Below, piece after piece: positions 33,916 to 41,894 of a stretch of 60,037 bases of DNA (position 1 is the first letter of the stretch; every line of letters begins with the position of its first letter). The notes beneath the pieces were generated by a model. It searched no databases and had not been told where the DNA came from. It saw nothing but the letters and a program-made list of their open reading frames with translations. A program made the translations under genes and the position numbers. The stretch comes from Verrucomicrobiota bacterium (GTDB lineage Bacteria; Chlamydiota; Chlamydiia; Chlamydiales; Rhabdochlamydiaceae), in NCBI GenBank assembly GCA_018239665.1, contig JAFEGV010000005.1, positions 1 through 60,037 of the forward strand. Reading direction: 5' to 3'.

Positions 33916-33945
33916 AGCAGGATATTAGGATTCTAATATCCTGCT
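33916..33945 (-). terminator. Perfect 13-bp hairpin after DUF2608 gene
   Basis: AGCAGGATATTAG-GATT-CTAATATCCTGCT is a perfect 13-bp stem starting 14 bases after the stop of the minus-strand gene at 33960. On that strand no T-run follows it directly, so termination may need another factor, or the hairpin may protect the 3' end. Confidence 0.65.
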
Positions 33946-33959
33946 AAAATGCGGGATGA

Positions 33960-34766
33960 TTATCCGTTTTTACGCAGTTGGAGCAATTGCTCAGCCTGCT
34001 CGTCTGTGAGGATCTTTTCGAAATACTCCCACTGCATATCGGCAATCTTCGGATCAAAGCTCTTCACCTTTTCGTCTGCCCCGCCGTAACGGATGCCGAC
34101 AAAAGGGATGTGGAGGGGTTCGATGGCCAAGGCGACGTTTTGAATGTGGCTCATCTTATCGTCGATCAGAACGATCTTCTTGGGAGGGGTCTTCATTTTT
34201 TTGATGAATGCGCTGAGAACAGGGCCTTTTTCTTCCGCAGGCGCCACAAAAATAATCCCATCTCGATAAAGAGAATCCTTCTGCTCAGGGAAAACTATTG
34301 GCCCTGCAATTTCCGATGTTTTAGAGAAGTCGATTAGAAGGGGGGCTAGTTGTTCTAAAGTGCGGGGAGCAAGCTCGGGAGGCCGCTTGGTAAGGGCGAT
34401 CATTGAGACATGGGACTGGTGCATCTTTTTTAAAAGCTCGGGGATGGCCGGATCGACATGGCGCATGTGGGTCTTGCTCTGAACTGCGATCCAGTTAGGC
34501 ACGACGATCTTTAATGCTTCGTCAATAGTGTGCCCCTTTTCCATGAAATGCTGAAGCCGGTGGGTAAACCATTGGTCTGAGCCCAGGTGCTGGGCCGTTT
34601 CGATTAAGGTATTATCGAGGTCGAAAACAAACAGGGTCCCTTCGGCGACATAATTTAAGGCGTGGGCCATGTCGTTCGTATCAGTCACCAGCTTCGATGC
34701 TTGCAAGGTGCTGCAAAGGGAAAAAATAGTGAATGTTAAATAAAAAATGCGGGAGCGGAGCTTCAT
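33960..34766 (-). CDS. Exported HAD-fold protein, DUF2608-like
   Basis: A 268-residue protein. Residues 1-24 form a clear signal peptide (basic start, FYLTFTIFSLCSTLQAS). The mature part opens the HAD fold with FVFDLDNTLIE (DxDxT). It continues with a Thr/Lys motif (IALTKRPPE) and a late KIVLIDDKMSH acidic motif. This is the arrangement of the DUF2608 family, found in intracellular bacteria, so an envelope phosphatase is likely. The ATG at 34766 has GAGGTG 7-8 bases upstream and begins the signal peptide; a start at 34781 lacks a ribosome site. It follows aroDE by 18 bases and may share its transcript. Confidence 0.82.
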   Translation of the reverse strand: MKLRSRIFYLTFTIFSLCSTLQASKLVTDTNDMAHALNYVAEGTLFVFDLDNTLIETAQHLGSDQWFTHRLQHFMEKGHTIDEALKIVVPNWIAVQSKTHMRHVDPAIPELLKKMHQSHVSMIALTKRPPELAPRTLEQLAPLLIDFSKTSEIAGPIVFPEQKDSLYRDGIIFVAPAEEKGPVLSAFIKKMKTPPKKIVLIDDKMSHIQNVALAIEPLHIPFVGIRYGGADEKVKSFDPKIADMQWEYFEKILTDEQAEQLLQLRKNG

Positions 34767-34784
34767 AGAAGAACACCTCATAGG

Positions 34785-36260
34785 CTAAAATTCTGCGAGG
34801 ACAATCGGCTCGATGACTTGTCTCAGCATGCTGCGCTTTTGCTCAGGAAACCAAATGAGCTGTTGTTCTATGGCTTGATCGATAAACATCTCATATCCGT
34901 AAACAAGGCGACAGTTTTTCCGCGAAGCTTTTAGCAAAAAGGGGGTATTTTTGGGAACATAAACAATATCCATGGCAACCGAGCTTGGAATGATCCATTG
35001 CTCATCGATCAGCTCCCCTTCCGGAATTGTATTGACGAGGATATCGTACCCTCGCTTCAAGATCTGAGGAAATAGATCAAACCCTCCGCCTTGGCATTGA
35101 TAGATGTTTGCCAGATGCTCAGCTTTCGAGGCGGTGCGGTTCACGATGGTGACTTGCGCTCCCCTCTGAAGGGCCTCATAAATGATCGCTTTGGCAGCTC
35201 CTCCTGCCCCAATGATCAGAATATGCTTGTCCTTGACCGGCATTTTAGATTCGATTGCATTGAGGGCGCCGATCCCATCGGTATTATGTCCTGTCCATTT
35301 TCCATTTTCGACGGCGATCGTGTTGACGGCGCCAATGGCCTTTGCAGACGGGGTCAAGGAATCAAGAAATGGAACGACCTCCTCTTTTAAAGGCATCGTG
35401 ATGCTGAGTCCTTTAAAGGGAAGCGCTTTGGCCGACTCGACAAAATAGGGAAGTTCGTCAGGGCGTACCGGCATCTTCACATAAACGGCATTTGCCCGAT
35501 TTTTCTCAAAGACGGCGTTATGGATCCGATGCCCCAAACTTTTCTCAACGGGAAATCCGATCAGTCCATACAGCGCGGTGTTCAAGTTAAGCTGGGAGTG
35601 GCGATATGGATTCTCGATCTGGTCGACGCTCAGCTGTCCCGGAGCGGTTGTTTGAGAAATCGAAGCGTAGTCAAAGAGATTTCCCGCAACAGGGCCAAGG
35701 ATCCTCGAGACCATTCCCGCCTCGCCCATTGCGATCCCAATTAATGTGCATTGATCCTTGTTCCTTCTGACAAAATGGAGCATGCGCAACGCATCATTGG
35801 ATGTGTGGGCCATCACAGCAATTTTGTAGATATGGGCATACGGATTTTTCATGCCGGAGAGCAAGTGATCCAGGTCTTTGGGCGCATGGAGAAAATCATG
35901 GTAGGAGCAAATGAACTGGATCTGGGGAAATTGAGCTGCGAACTCCTTCCAATGCGTCAAAGAAATGTCGCATTCTAAATCGACATAATCGGGCCCAAGG
36001 GCGCTCAGTTCCTTTAAGAGGGAGATCCTCGCCTCTTCGGAGCCATTATACTCCCCTCCTTGGCGGACGGGGCGCAAGGTGAAGAGAAGCTTGAACGGAC
36101 GCTTAGGGCCAAAGCTTTCCATCAGCTCTTTAATAGCCTTAAGGTCGACCGACTTAAAGAGGTCGAAGCGGAACTCAATCCCTTGAACTTTGTTAAGCGC
36201 TTGGTTTACAGTATCTTTGACCTCAAGAAGGGTGGGACCTGTCGCGATGCAGAAGAGCAT
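34785..36260 (-). CDS. aroDE: Fused 3-dehydroquinate dehydratase / shikimate 5-dehydrogenase
   Basis: A 491-residue bifunctional enzyme for steps 3 and 4 of the shikimate pathway. Residues about 1-220 form a type I dehydroquinase with EFRFDLF, the catalytic-region ICSYHDF and the Schiff-base lysine in IYKIAVMA. Residues about 230-490 form AroE: GFPVEKSLGHRIHNAVF (substrate loop, usually SxSxxxHN), SITMPLKEE with the catalytic Lys, HNTDGIG, and the NADP motif IIGAGGAAKAI. The same fusion occurs in Chlamydia and plants. It faces away from the large aro operon across a shared 378-base control region and supplies the two steps missing from that operon. Confidence 0.96.
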   Translation of the reverse strand: MLFCIATGPTLLEVKDTVNQALNKVQGIEFRFDLFKSVDLKAIKELMESFGPKRPFKLLFTLRPVRQGGEYNGSEEARISLLKELSALGPDYVDLECDISLTHWKEFAAQFPQIQFICSYHDFLHAPKDLDHLLSGMKNPYAHIYKIAVMAHTSNDALRMLHFVRRNKDQCTLIGIAMGEAGMVSRILGPVAGNLFDYASISQTTAPGQLSVDQIENPYRHSQLNLNTALYGLIGFPVEKSLGHRIHNAVFEKNRANAVYVKMPVRPDELPYFVESAKALPFKGLSITMPLKEEVVPFLDSLTPSAKAIGAVNTIAVENGKWTGHNTDGIGALNAIESKMPVKDKHILIIGAGGAAKAIIYEALQRGAQVTIVNRTASKAEHLANIYQCQGGGFDLFPQILKRGYDILVNTIPEGELIDEQWIIPSSVAMDIVYVPKNTPFLLKASRKNCRLVYGYEMFIDQAIEQQLIWFPEQKRSMLRQVIEPIVLAEF

Positions 36261-36274
36261 AAGGATGAAGCCTC

Positions 36275-36303
36275 TTGACTAATGGATAAAATTAGATTAT
36301 AAT
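36275..36303 (+). promoter_or_regulatory. Sigma70-type promoter of the Phe/Tyr operon
   Basis: TTGACT at 36275-36280 and TATAAT at 36298-36303 are separated by exactly 17 bases, close to the sigma70 consensus. A transcript starting near 36310 would include the leader peptide (36340) and a leader of about 330 bases before the DAHP synthase. Confidence 0.8.
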
Positions 36304-36339
36304 GTAGGGTAAATAAGAAAAAGGCAAAGTGTTTTTATC

Positions 36340-36447
36340 ATGAATACGCAGTCCCTACAGGCTCTCGCCCCTGCGTCGCAAGAGGCTCTCTCTTCTTGCG
36401 CATCTTGCCGTTTTTACGTTTCTTTCTATTTCTATTTTGGCGCCTAA
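36340..36447 (+). CDS. Phe/Tyr-rich leader peptide of the aromatic operon
   Basis: A 35-codon ORF starting about 30 bases after the predicted transcription start. Residues 25-33 read FYVSFYFYF: four Phe and three Tyr among nine codons, just before the stop. Genes downstream make precisely Phe and Tyr. This is the classic layout of an amino-acid attenuation leader such as PheL, where ribosome stalling at the codons senses charged tRNA. The stop codon sits in the loop of a perfect hairpin (TTGGCGC-CTAA-GCGCCAA, 36437-36454). The ribosome site is weak; AAGG lies well upstream. The peptide itself need have no function. Confidence 0.75.
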   Translation: MNTQSLQALAPASQEALSSCASCRFYVSFYFYFGA

Positions 36448-36599
36448 GCGCCAATACACATTTAAACCCTTACCACCCGTTGTTTAACTTTAAGGCCCGC
36501 AAAAGGCTGACAAAGGTTCTTTTGCTTCGACTTAAATGTTAAATCTTAGCTCTTCAAAGCCCAAGCGCTAGAGCGATACACAAGAGACGTTTTACGTCT
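36437..36599 (+). promoter_or_regulatory. Structured leader RNA between leader peptide and DAHP synthase
   Basis: Three potential hairpins can be drawn. The first is TTGGCGC/GCGCCAA at 36437-36454, overlapping the leader stop. The second is GCAAAAG (36499-36505) with CTTTTGC (36519-36525). The third is AGACGT-TTT-ACGTCT at 36585-36599. None is followed by a convincing plus-strand U-run, so the exact switch (intrinsic, Rho-dependent or translational) is not evident. The region has no other ORF. Confidence 0.45.
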
Positions 36600-36638
36600 A
36601 AAAACAAACTATAAGTTATTGGTTATAAAGGATTTACA

Positions 36639-37652
36639 ATGTTAATTAAATTAAAGCAGCAGATCAGAAGCGATGCTCTTGCCATTCTGGTCCAAAAATT
36701 GAGCCAGCACGGAATGCACCATTGCATTTCCCAGGCAGGCGATGCGACGATACTAGGCCTGGAACAAAAGCCGACAGCAGACCTGCTCGGAGAAATTCAG
36801 GCCATGGAATGCGTTGATTCGGTCATGCCTATCGCCACCCCGTTCAAAATGGCCAGCAAGGCCTTCAAGCCCACCCGCTCCACCATCAAGATCAAAGATA
36901 TCGAGATCGGCGGCGACCAGATCATCATGATGGCAGGGCCCTGTGCGATTGAAAGTGAAGAGCAGCTATTGACGATTGCGCGGCAGCTCAAAAACGCCAA
37001 CGTCTCCGTCTTGCGGGGATCGGCTTTCAAACCGAGGACTTCCCCTTACAGCTTCCAAGGGATGGGCATTGAAGGGTTGAAGATCCATAAAAGGGCCCAG
37101 CAAGAGCACGGACTTGTGATCGAGACGGAAGTCATGGATGTGCGCGACGTGGAAGTGGTCGCCGAACACGTCGATATCGTCAGGATCGGCGCTAGGAACA
37201 TGCAGAACTTCAACCTTCTTAAGGAAGTGGGACAATGCGGAAAACCGGTGATCTTGAAGAGGGGCATGTCGGCAACTGTCGAAGAGTGGCTGATGAGCGC
37301 TGAATACATCATGGCGCACGGAAATGAGCAGGTGATCTTGTGTGAACGGGGCATCCGAACCTTCGAAAACTCGACGCGCAGCACGCTTGACCTGAGCAGT
37401 GTCGCTGTGGCGAAGGGAATGACACACCTTCCTATCATCGTCGATCCAAGCCATGCGGCCGGACGCAAAGACATTATCCCAGCCCTTTCCAAAGCATCCG
37501 TTGCTTTGGGAGCGGACGGACTGCTCATTGAAGTGCACCATTTGCCGGCAGAGGCAAAATGCGATGGCAAGCAGGCCCTTCTACCTCATGAGCTTGCCCA
37601 GCTTTCCACAGAACTTAATACAATTGCCCATGCGATTGGGAGGCACCTATGA
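36639..37652 (+). CDS. 3-deoxy-7-phosphoheptulonate (DAHP) synthase, type I-beta, Phe/Tyr-operon copy
   Basis: Condenses phosphoenolpyruvate and erythrose 4-phosphate, the first step of the shikimate pathway. The 337 residues comprise a ferredoxin-like N-terminal domain (about 1-70), which in Thermotoga-type enzymes binds Tyr/Phe for feedback control, and a TIM barrel. Barrel signatures are MAGPCAIESEEQ, RGSAFKPRTSPYSFQG, LKRGMSATVEEW and ILCERGIRTFE. It heads a nine-gene operon with mostly overlapping genes and lies behind the Phe/Tyr leader. A diverged second copy closes the trp operon (48853-49872). This one is presumably regulated by Phe/Tyr, which is inference from location. Confidence 0.95.
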   Translation: MLIKLKQQIRSDALAILVQKLSQHGMHHCISQAGDATILGLEQKPTADLLGEIQAMECVDSVMPIATPFKMASKAFKPTRSTIKIKDIEIGGDQIIMMAGPCAIESEEQLLTIARQLKNANVSVLRGSAFKPRTSPYSFQGMGIEGLKIHKRAQQEHGLVIETEVMDVRDVEVVAEHVDIVRIGARNMQNFNLLKEVGQCGKPVILKRGMSATVEEWLMSAEYIMAHGNEQVILCERGIRTFENSTRSTLDLSSVAVAKGMTHLPIIVDPSHAAGRKDIIPALSKASVALGADGLLIEVHHLPAEAKCDGKQALLPHELAQLSTELNTIAHAIGRHL

Positions 37653-37936
37653 ACTTGAACAATTTGCGCAATGAAGTCGATGAGATCAATGCTGAGATCA
37701 TCGCTCTATTAGGAAAGAGGCTTAAGGTGACAAAGGAGATCGCCAAAGTCAAGCGGAACCAAACCCTTCCCGTAGATGATTGGGAAAGGGAAAAGCTCCA
37801 AAAACAGATGCTCCGGGAGCTGGCAAAGCAGCACAACTTAAGCCCTGCGATAATTGAAGAGATGTTCACGATGTTTGTGAACTATTCCAAAATGGAGATG
37901 AAAATGATCATGAACGAGAAGGAAAAGATCGGATGA
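37649..37936 (+). CDS. Chorismate mutase, AroQ type
   Basis: A 95-residue all-helical enzyme converting chorismate to prephenate. The first helix LRNEVDEINAEIIALLGKRL and the following KVTKEIAKVK carry the conserved Arg, Asp and Lys of the AroQ active site. A late Glu/Gln-rich helix completes it. It is monofunctional, not fused to PheA or TyrA as in enterobacteria. It overlaps the DAHP synthase and pheA genes by 4 bases each. In several bacteria a small AroQ protein partners with type I-beta DAHP synthase for feedback control, so a complex with its neighbour is plausible. Confidence 0.9.
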   Translation: MNLNNLRNEVDEINAEIIALLGKRLKVTKEIAKVKRNQTLPVDDWEREKLQKQMLRELAKQHNLSPAIIEEMFTMFVNYSKMEMKMIMNEKEKIG

Positions 37937-38856
37937 AACGGATCATTTATCAAGGAGCGCAAGGCTCTTTTAGCGAATTGGCAGCCATCGCTGCGTTCGG
38001 GTCCGACGTCCAGCTCACGGGGAAAGAAACATTTCTTTCCCTTTATGAGGCCTTGCAGGGCGGTCAAGCCGATATCGCGGTTATCCCGATTGAGAACTCT
38101 TTAATTGGTTCCATATGGGAAAATTACGACCTGATGCACCAGTTCGAGATCCAGATCGTCGGAGAAAAGTTGCTGAAGATCGAACATTGCCTTTTGGGCA
38201 TTGACGACTCGGAAGATGCGATCAAAAAGCTCAAACGGGTCTATTCTCATCCAAAGGCGCTGGACCAATGCCGCGCATTTTTCCGCTCCCATCCATGGAT
38301 CGAGCCGGTTGTGCACTACGACACTGCAGGAGCCGCTGCAATGCTTGCGCAAACCCAAAATCCCGAGGAAGCCGCGATCGCAAGCTGCGAAACGGCTCAG
38401 CTGTATTCCCTGCGCGTGCTAAAAAAAGGGATCGCCGACAACCCTCAGAACTTCACTCGGTTCTTGTTTGCGGCAAAGAAAGGTGAAACGAAGAACGAAG
38501 GCTGCGAAGACACGAGAAGGTCCTGTGGATCTTCACAGTGCAAAGCAGGTGAAGCACCCTTGGGTGCGAACTGGGATGTGTATAAGTGCACTGTGCTGCT
38601 CACATTAAAGCATGAGCCGGGCGCATTGGCGGAAGTGCTGCAGAATTTTGCATGCAACGGGATCAATTTGACTAAAATTGAATCTCGTCCGATCATTGGC
38701 AAGCCATTCGAATATCTGTTCTACATCGACCTTCAGTTCCAGCCAAGCCAAAAGCATTTACTCGAACAGGCATTGAAAAACCTCCAAGAAATCACTCAAA
38801 GCTGTAAAATGCTTGGAACCTACAACAAGGACAGCTCATGTGTTTTACACGCATAG
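37933..38856 (+). CDS. pheA: Prephenate dehydratase with ACT domain, carrying an in-frame repeat insertion
   Basis: Converts prephenate to phenylpyruvate. The catalytic domain spans residues 1-180 (YQGAQGSFSE; PIENSLIGS; HYDTAGAA; NFTRFLF at 173-179). A regulatory ACT domain spans about 216-300 (HEPGALAEVL, then IESRP at 249-253). Between them, residues about 189-214 are encoded by copy B of the double-hairpin repeat (38500-38574). It is 75 bases, or 25 codons, and keeps the frame. Typical PheA proteins have only a short linker here, so the repeat was probably inserted at a tolerated junction. Function should survive, since all catalytic and ACT motifs are intact. The gene overlaps tyrA by 19 bases. 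Confidence 0.95.
   Translation: MKRIIYQGAQGSFSELAAIAAFGSDVQLTGKETFLSLYEALQGGQADIAVIPIENSLIGSIWENYDLMHQFEIQIVGEKLLKIEHCLLGIDDSEDAIKKLKRVYSHPKALDQCRAFFRSHPWIEPVVHYDTAGAAAMLAQTQNPEEAAIASCETAQLYSLRVLKKGIADNPQNFTRFLFAAKKGETKNEGCEDTRRSCGSSQCKAGEAPLGANWDVYKCTVLLTLKHEPGALAEVLQNFACNGINLTKIESRPIIGKPFEYLFYIDLQFQPSQKHLLEQALKNLQEITQSCKMLGTYNKDSSCVLHA
38500..38574 (+). repeat. Double-hairpin palindromic repeat, copy B, inside pheA
   Basis: It has the same order as copy A. GGCTGCGAAGACACGAG is followed by hairpin 1 (GAAGGTCC-TGT-GGATCTTC), then CAGTGCAAAGCAGGTGAAG, then hairpin 2 (GCACCC-TT-GGGTGC), ending GCGAACTGG. Hairpin 2 uses ACCC/GGGT where the others have GGCC/GGCC, a compensated change on both sides. 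It is translated in frame with residues such as CEDTRR and CKAGEAPLGANW. Confidence 0.88.
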
Positions 38857-39623
38857 GGATCATCGGCCTAGGATTAATAGGCGGCTCGATTGCCAAGACG
38901 GCAAAAGCTAAAGATGGGACTGTTGAGATCGCCGCTTGTGATAAAAGCCGCAGCGAACTGGAACATGCCCTTCAAGCTAGAGTGATCGACCATGTCTTTG
39001 CTTCTATTGAAGAACTGGCCGACTGGGCAGAGCTTGTGATCATTGCTACACCGCTCGCCGAGCTTTCCTCCATTGCGCAATCGCTTGCGGCTCTATCTGT
39101 TGGGCACCCGTTGACCGTGGTGGACATCAGCAGCGTCAAAGGACAGATCTTACCCGTTTTGGAAAAACTCTCGAATGATCGGATTGAATTTGTCTCAACC
39201 CACCCGATGGCGGGCAAGGAGACATCGGGCTTTGCCTCAAGCTCCCCTACGCTTTTTGAAGGCGCTGCATGGATCATAACTCCGCATCGCAACAACAAAA
39301 CACAGACGCTGGAAACAATAGAGCGTTGGATTGAAGCTCTTAACGCAACCCCCATACGCGTTAGCCTGGAAAAACATGACGAACAGGTGGCATTGATCTC
39401 CCACTTGCCCTTGCTGATCTCCCAAGCGCTGCTGGCCTTTGTTAAAGAAGAAGACGCCGGAGCATTAGAGATTGCCGGGACCGGTTTCCAATCGATGACC
39501 CGCCTGGCCAAAACACCGTCTCAGCTCTTTAACGAGCTGACCGAGAATAATCGTGAAATCCTCAATAAATACTGGAAAAAATGGATAGAATATATCCAAA
39601 AGAGATCCTATGGAAATCCATAA
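38838..39623 (+). CDS. tyrA: Prephenate dehydrogenase
   Basis: Oxidatively decarboxylates prephenate to 4-hydroxyphenylpyruvate. The 261 residues open with the dinucleotide-binding motif IGIIGLGLIGGSIAK. They continue with VVDISSVKG and STHPMAGKETSGF, the latter with the conserved catalytic-site His. They end in a helical dimerisation domain with HLPLLIS. There is no ACT or chorismate-mutase fusion. It overlaps pheA by 19 bases and the aminotransferase by 14. NAD or NADP preference, and any arogenate activity, are not clear from sequence. Confidence 0.93.
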   Translation: MCFTRIGIIGLGLIGGSIAKTAKAKDGTVEIAACDKSRSELEHALQARVIDHVFASIEELADWAELVIIATPLAELSSIAQSLAALSVGHPLTVVDISSVKGQILPVLEKLSNDRIEFVSTHPMAGKETSGFASSSPTLFEGAAWIITPHRNNKTQTLETIERWIEALNATPIRVSLEKHDEQVALISHLPLLISQALLAFVKEEDAGALEIAGTGFQSMTRLAKTPSQLFNELTENNREILNKYWKKWIEYIQKRSYGNP

Positions 39624-40767
39624 TAAAATTGCGCCTTCCGCAACTGTTGCGATCAACACCCTTGCCCAACAAAAAAAAGCCAAAGGCGAAGAAGTTTTTA
39701 ATTTTTCTGCCGGCGACCCCAACTTGCCGATGCATCCCGATGTCGCAGCCGGGGTTTCCCAAGCATTGCAGTCCCAAGACTGCTCCTATCCTCCTCTGAT
39801 GGGCCTGCCCGCCCTTAGGACAGCTGTTGCCAACTGGCTGAACTCAAGCTATGGATGCCACTATAAAGAAGGCCAGATCCTCGTCACATGCGGCGGTAAA
39901 TTTGCCTTGTACGCAGCTTTGGACCTGCTCCTGTCGCCAGGAGATGAAGTGTTGATCCCTTCCCCTTTTTGGCCCTCATATCCAACGATCGTCGGCCACT
40001 TCAACGGCATTCCCGTCAATGTCCCGACAAAAGAAACAAATGGATGGAAAGTGACGCCTGACGAGTTGAAGAAAATGAGCACTCCGAAAACAAAAGTCCT
40101 TATCTTGAACCAACCCAATAATCCAACCGGCGCAATCTACAGCCGCGAAGAGCTCATGAAAATTTTAGAATTGGCCGAAGAGCAAGATTGGACAGTGATC
40201 TCTGATGAAGTATATAGCGAGATCCTCTATGATCAAGAAAAGTTTGTATCTTGCGGCTCATTTCCCCAGTGGCAGAACCGGGTTGTCGTCATCCAAAGCT
40301 GCTCAAAGAATTTTGGAATGACAGGTCTGCGCGTCGGGTTTGCCTTAGGACCGGAACAGCTGATTGCTGCGATGGCCTCTTTGCAAGGACAGACGACGAC
40401 AGGGACGTCAAGTTTAAGCCAATGGGCGGCTTTGAGCGCGATCAAGCATGCGCATGCAGTCAGCTCGACGATGAGGACAGCAATGCAGGAGAAACGGGAC
40501 CACTTTATGGACACGCTGAATCGTTTATTTTCTTGTGATTTGCCCAAACCGCCTTCTGCGCTCTATGCCTTTGTTCCTTTGAGCGTGTTTGCGCAAGAAA
40601 AGATCTCTTCCCAAGACTTTTGCGAAAAAATTCTTCGGGAGGCCAACATAGCGACAGTTCCTGGCAGCGCATTTGGAATGGAAGGCTATGTTCGCTTTGC
40701 TTTCACGGAATCCCTAGACCATATCGAACGTGGACTTAACGCATTAAAACGGCTGTATGCACAATGA
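39610..40767 (+). CDS. Class I aminotransferase (aspartate/aromatic)
   Basis: A 385-residue PLP enzyme of the aspartate aminotransferase I-gamma type. Motifs are FSAGDPNLP, NQPNNPTGA, SDEVYSEILY and the PLP-binding lysine in SCSKNFGMTGLRVGF. Its place between tyrA and aroB indicates that it performs the final transamination of phenylpyruvate and 4-hydroxyphenylpyruvate to Phe and Tyr. It may also act on oxaloacetate. It overlaps aroB by 4 bases. Confidence 0.9.
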   Translation: MEIHNKIAPSATVAINTLAQQKKAKGEEVFNFSAGDPNLPMHPDVAAGVSQALQSQDCSYPPLMGLPALRTAVANWLNSSYGCHYKEGQILVTCGGKFALYAALDLLLSPGDEVLIPSPFWPSYPTIVGHFNGIPVNVPTKETNGWKVTPDELKKMSTPKTKVLILNQPNNPTGAIYSREELMKILELAEEQDWTVISDEVYSEILYDQEKFVSCGSFPQWQNRVVVIQSCSKNFGMTGLRVGFALGPEQLIAAMASLQGQTTTGTSSLSQWAALSAIKHAHAVSSTMRTAMQEKRDHFMDTLNRLFSCDLPKPPSALYAFVPLSVFAQEKISSQDFCEKILREANIATVPGSAFGMEGYVRFAFTESLDHIERGLNALKRLYAQ

Positions 40768-41894
40768 TTAAGCGCGATCTTACCCTCCAGCAAACGCCTG
40801 CTCCCTTTGTAACGAAGGTCCATTTTGGCCATGAACTTTTATATAGCCAGGCCTGGATGGACATCCTCAACGGCCTTAAACTGAGGCTTGTGACAATTGC
40901 CGACTCCCATATCCAAGCGCTTCTTGTCGACAAATGGGCCGCATTCTTAAAGAAGCAGGGAATTTCCATCACTAAGCTTTCCTTTCCGGCAGGAGAAGAT
41001 TCAAAAACACGGGAAATGAAGGCCCGCTTGGAAGATGAGCTATTTGCCCATCAATGCGGCAAAGACACAGCGATCATTGCCATTGGCGGTGGCGTTGCAA
41101 CGGACCTTGCAGGCTACGTTGCATCCACTTTCTGCAGGGGCGTGCCTTTTCTGTCCATTCCAACAACCCTGCTATGCATGGTCGACGCTGTCATAGGGGG
41201 GAAAACAGGTGTGAACACCCCGTTTGGGAAAAATTTAGTTGGGACATACTACCCAGCAGACCACATCCTGATCGATACGACAACCCTCTCAACCCTTCCC
41301 GATAGGGAGTGGAGGAACGGGCTTGCCGAAATCATCAAGCATGGACTGATCCGCTCCCCAAAATTGTTTCAAAAGCTCGTTGACGGCCATTCCCTCTGGG
41401 TGAAAAGGGACCATGAGTTCTTACAAGAAGTGATCTATGATAGCTTCCTGATTAAAAAGGAGGTCGTCGAGGTCGATTTTCAAGAAACAGGGTATAGGAG
41501 GATCTTGAACTTTGGGCATACGGTCGCCCATGCCATTGAGCTTCTTGAAAATTACAGGATAGCCCATGGCGAGGCTGTTGCAATAGGGATGGTCGCCGAG
41601 GCCAATTTAAGCCACAAGCTAGGTCTTCTCGATAAGGCAGTGTGCGAACAGATCGAGCACGTCCTCAAGCTCTATGAATTTCCGCTCGCCGTATCCGATA
41701 AGCTCACCTTTGAAAACCTGCTTGGGGCAATGATGCTCGATAAAAAAGCTAAACAAGCTAAACCCCGTTTCGTTCTTTTAGAGGCCATTGGATCTCCTGC
41801 CGCTTTTAACGGAGCGTATTGCACGACCATCGACGACGCTTTGCTTCAAGAAGTGATTATTTCGACCCTTTCCCAATACCGAGGCGCATCATGA
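40764..41894 (+). CDS. aroB: 3-dehydroquinate synthase
   Basis: Second enzyme of the shikimate pathway, cyclising DAHP to dehydroquinate with NAD+ and a divalent metal. The 376 residues include IAIGGGVATDLAGYVASTF, IPTTLLCMVDAVIGGKTGVN and the metal-ligand region ILNFGHTVAHAIE with GEAVAIGM, all diagnostic. It is tightly coupled on both sides by ATGA overlaps. Confidence 0.97.
   Translation: MIKRDLTLQQTPAPFVTKVHFGHELLYSQAWMDILNGLKLRLVTIADSHIQALLVDKWAAFLKKQGISITKLSFPAGEDSKTREMKARLEDELFAHQCGKDTAIIAIGGGVATDLAGYVASTFCRGVPFLSIPTTLLCMVDAVIGGKTGVNTPFGKNLVGTYYPADHILIDTTTLSTLPDREWRNGLAEIIKHGLIRSPKLFQKLVDGHSLWVKRDHEFLQEVIYDSFLIKKEVVEVDFQETGYRRILNFGHTVAHAIELLENYRIAHGEAVAIGMVAEANLSHKLGLLDKAVCEQIEHVLKLYEFPLAVSDKLTFENLLGAMMLDKKAKQAKPRFVLLEAIGSPAAFNGAYCTTIDDALLQEVIISTLSQYRGAS

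Noticed and set aside
41819..41890. N-terminal extension of aroA
   Set aside because: It is inside aroB; the ATGA overlap at 41891 and the family N-terminus support the shorter form.
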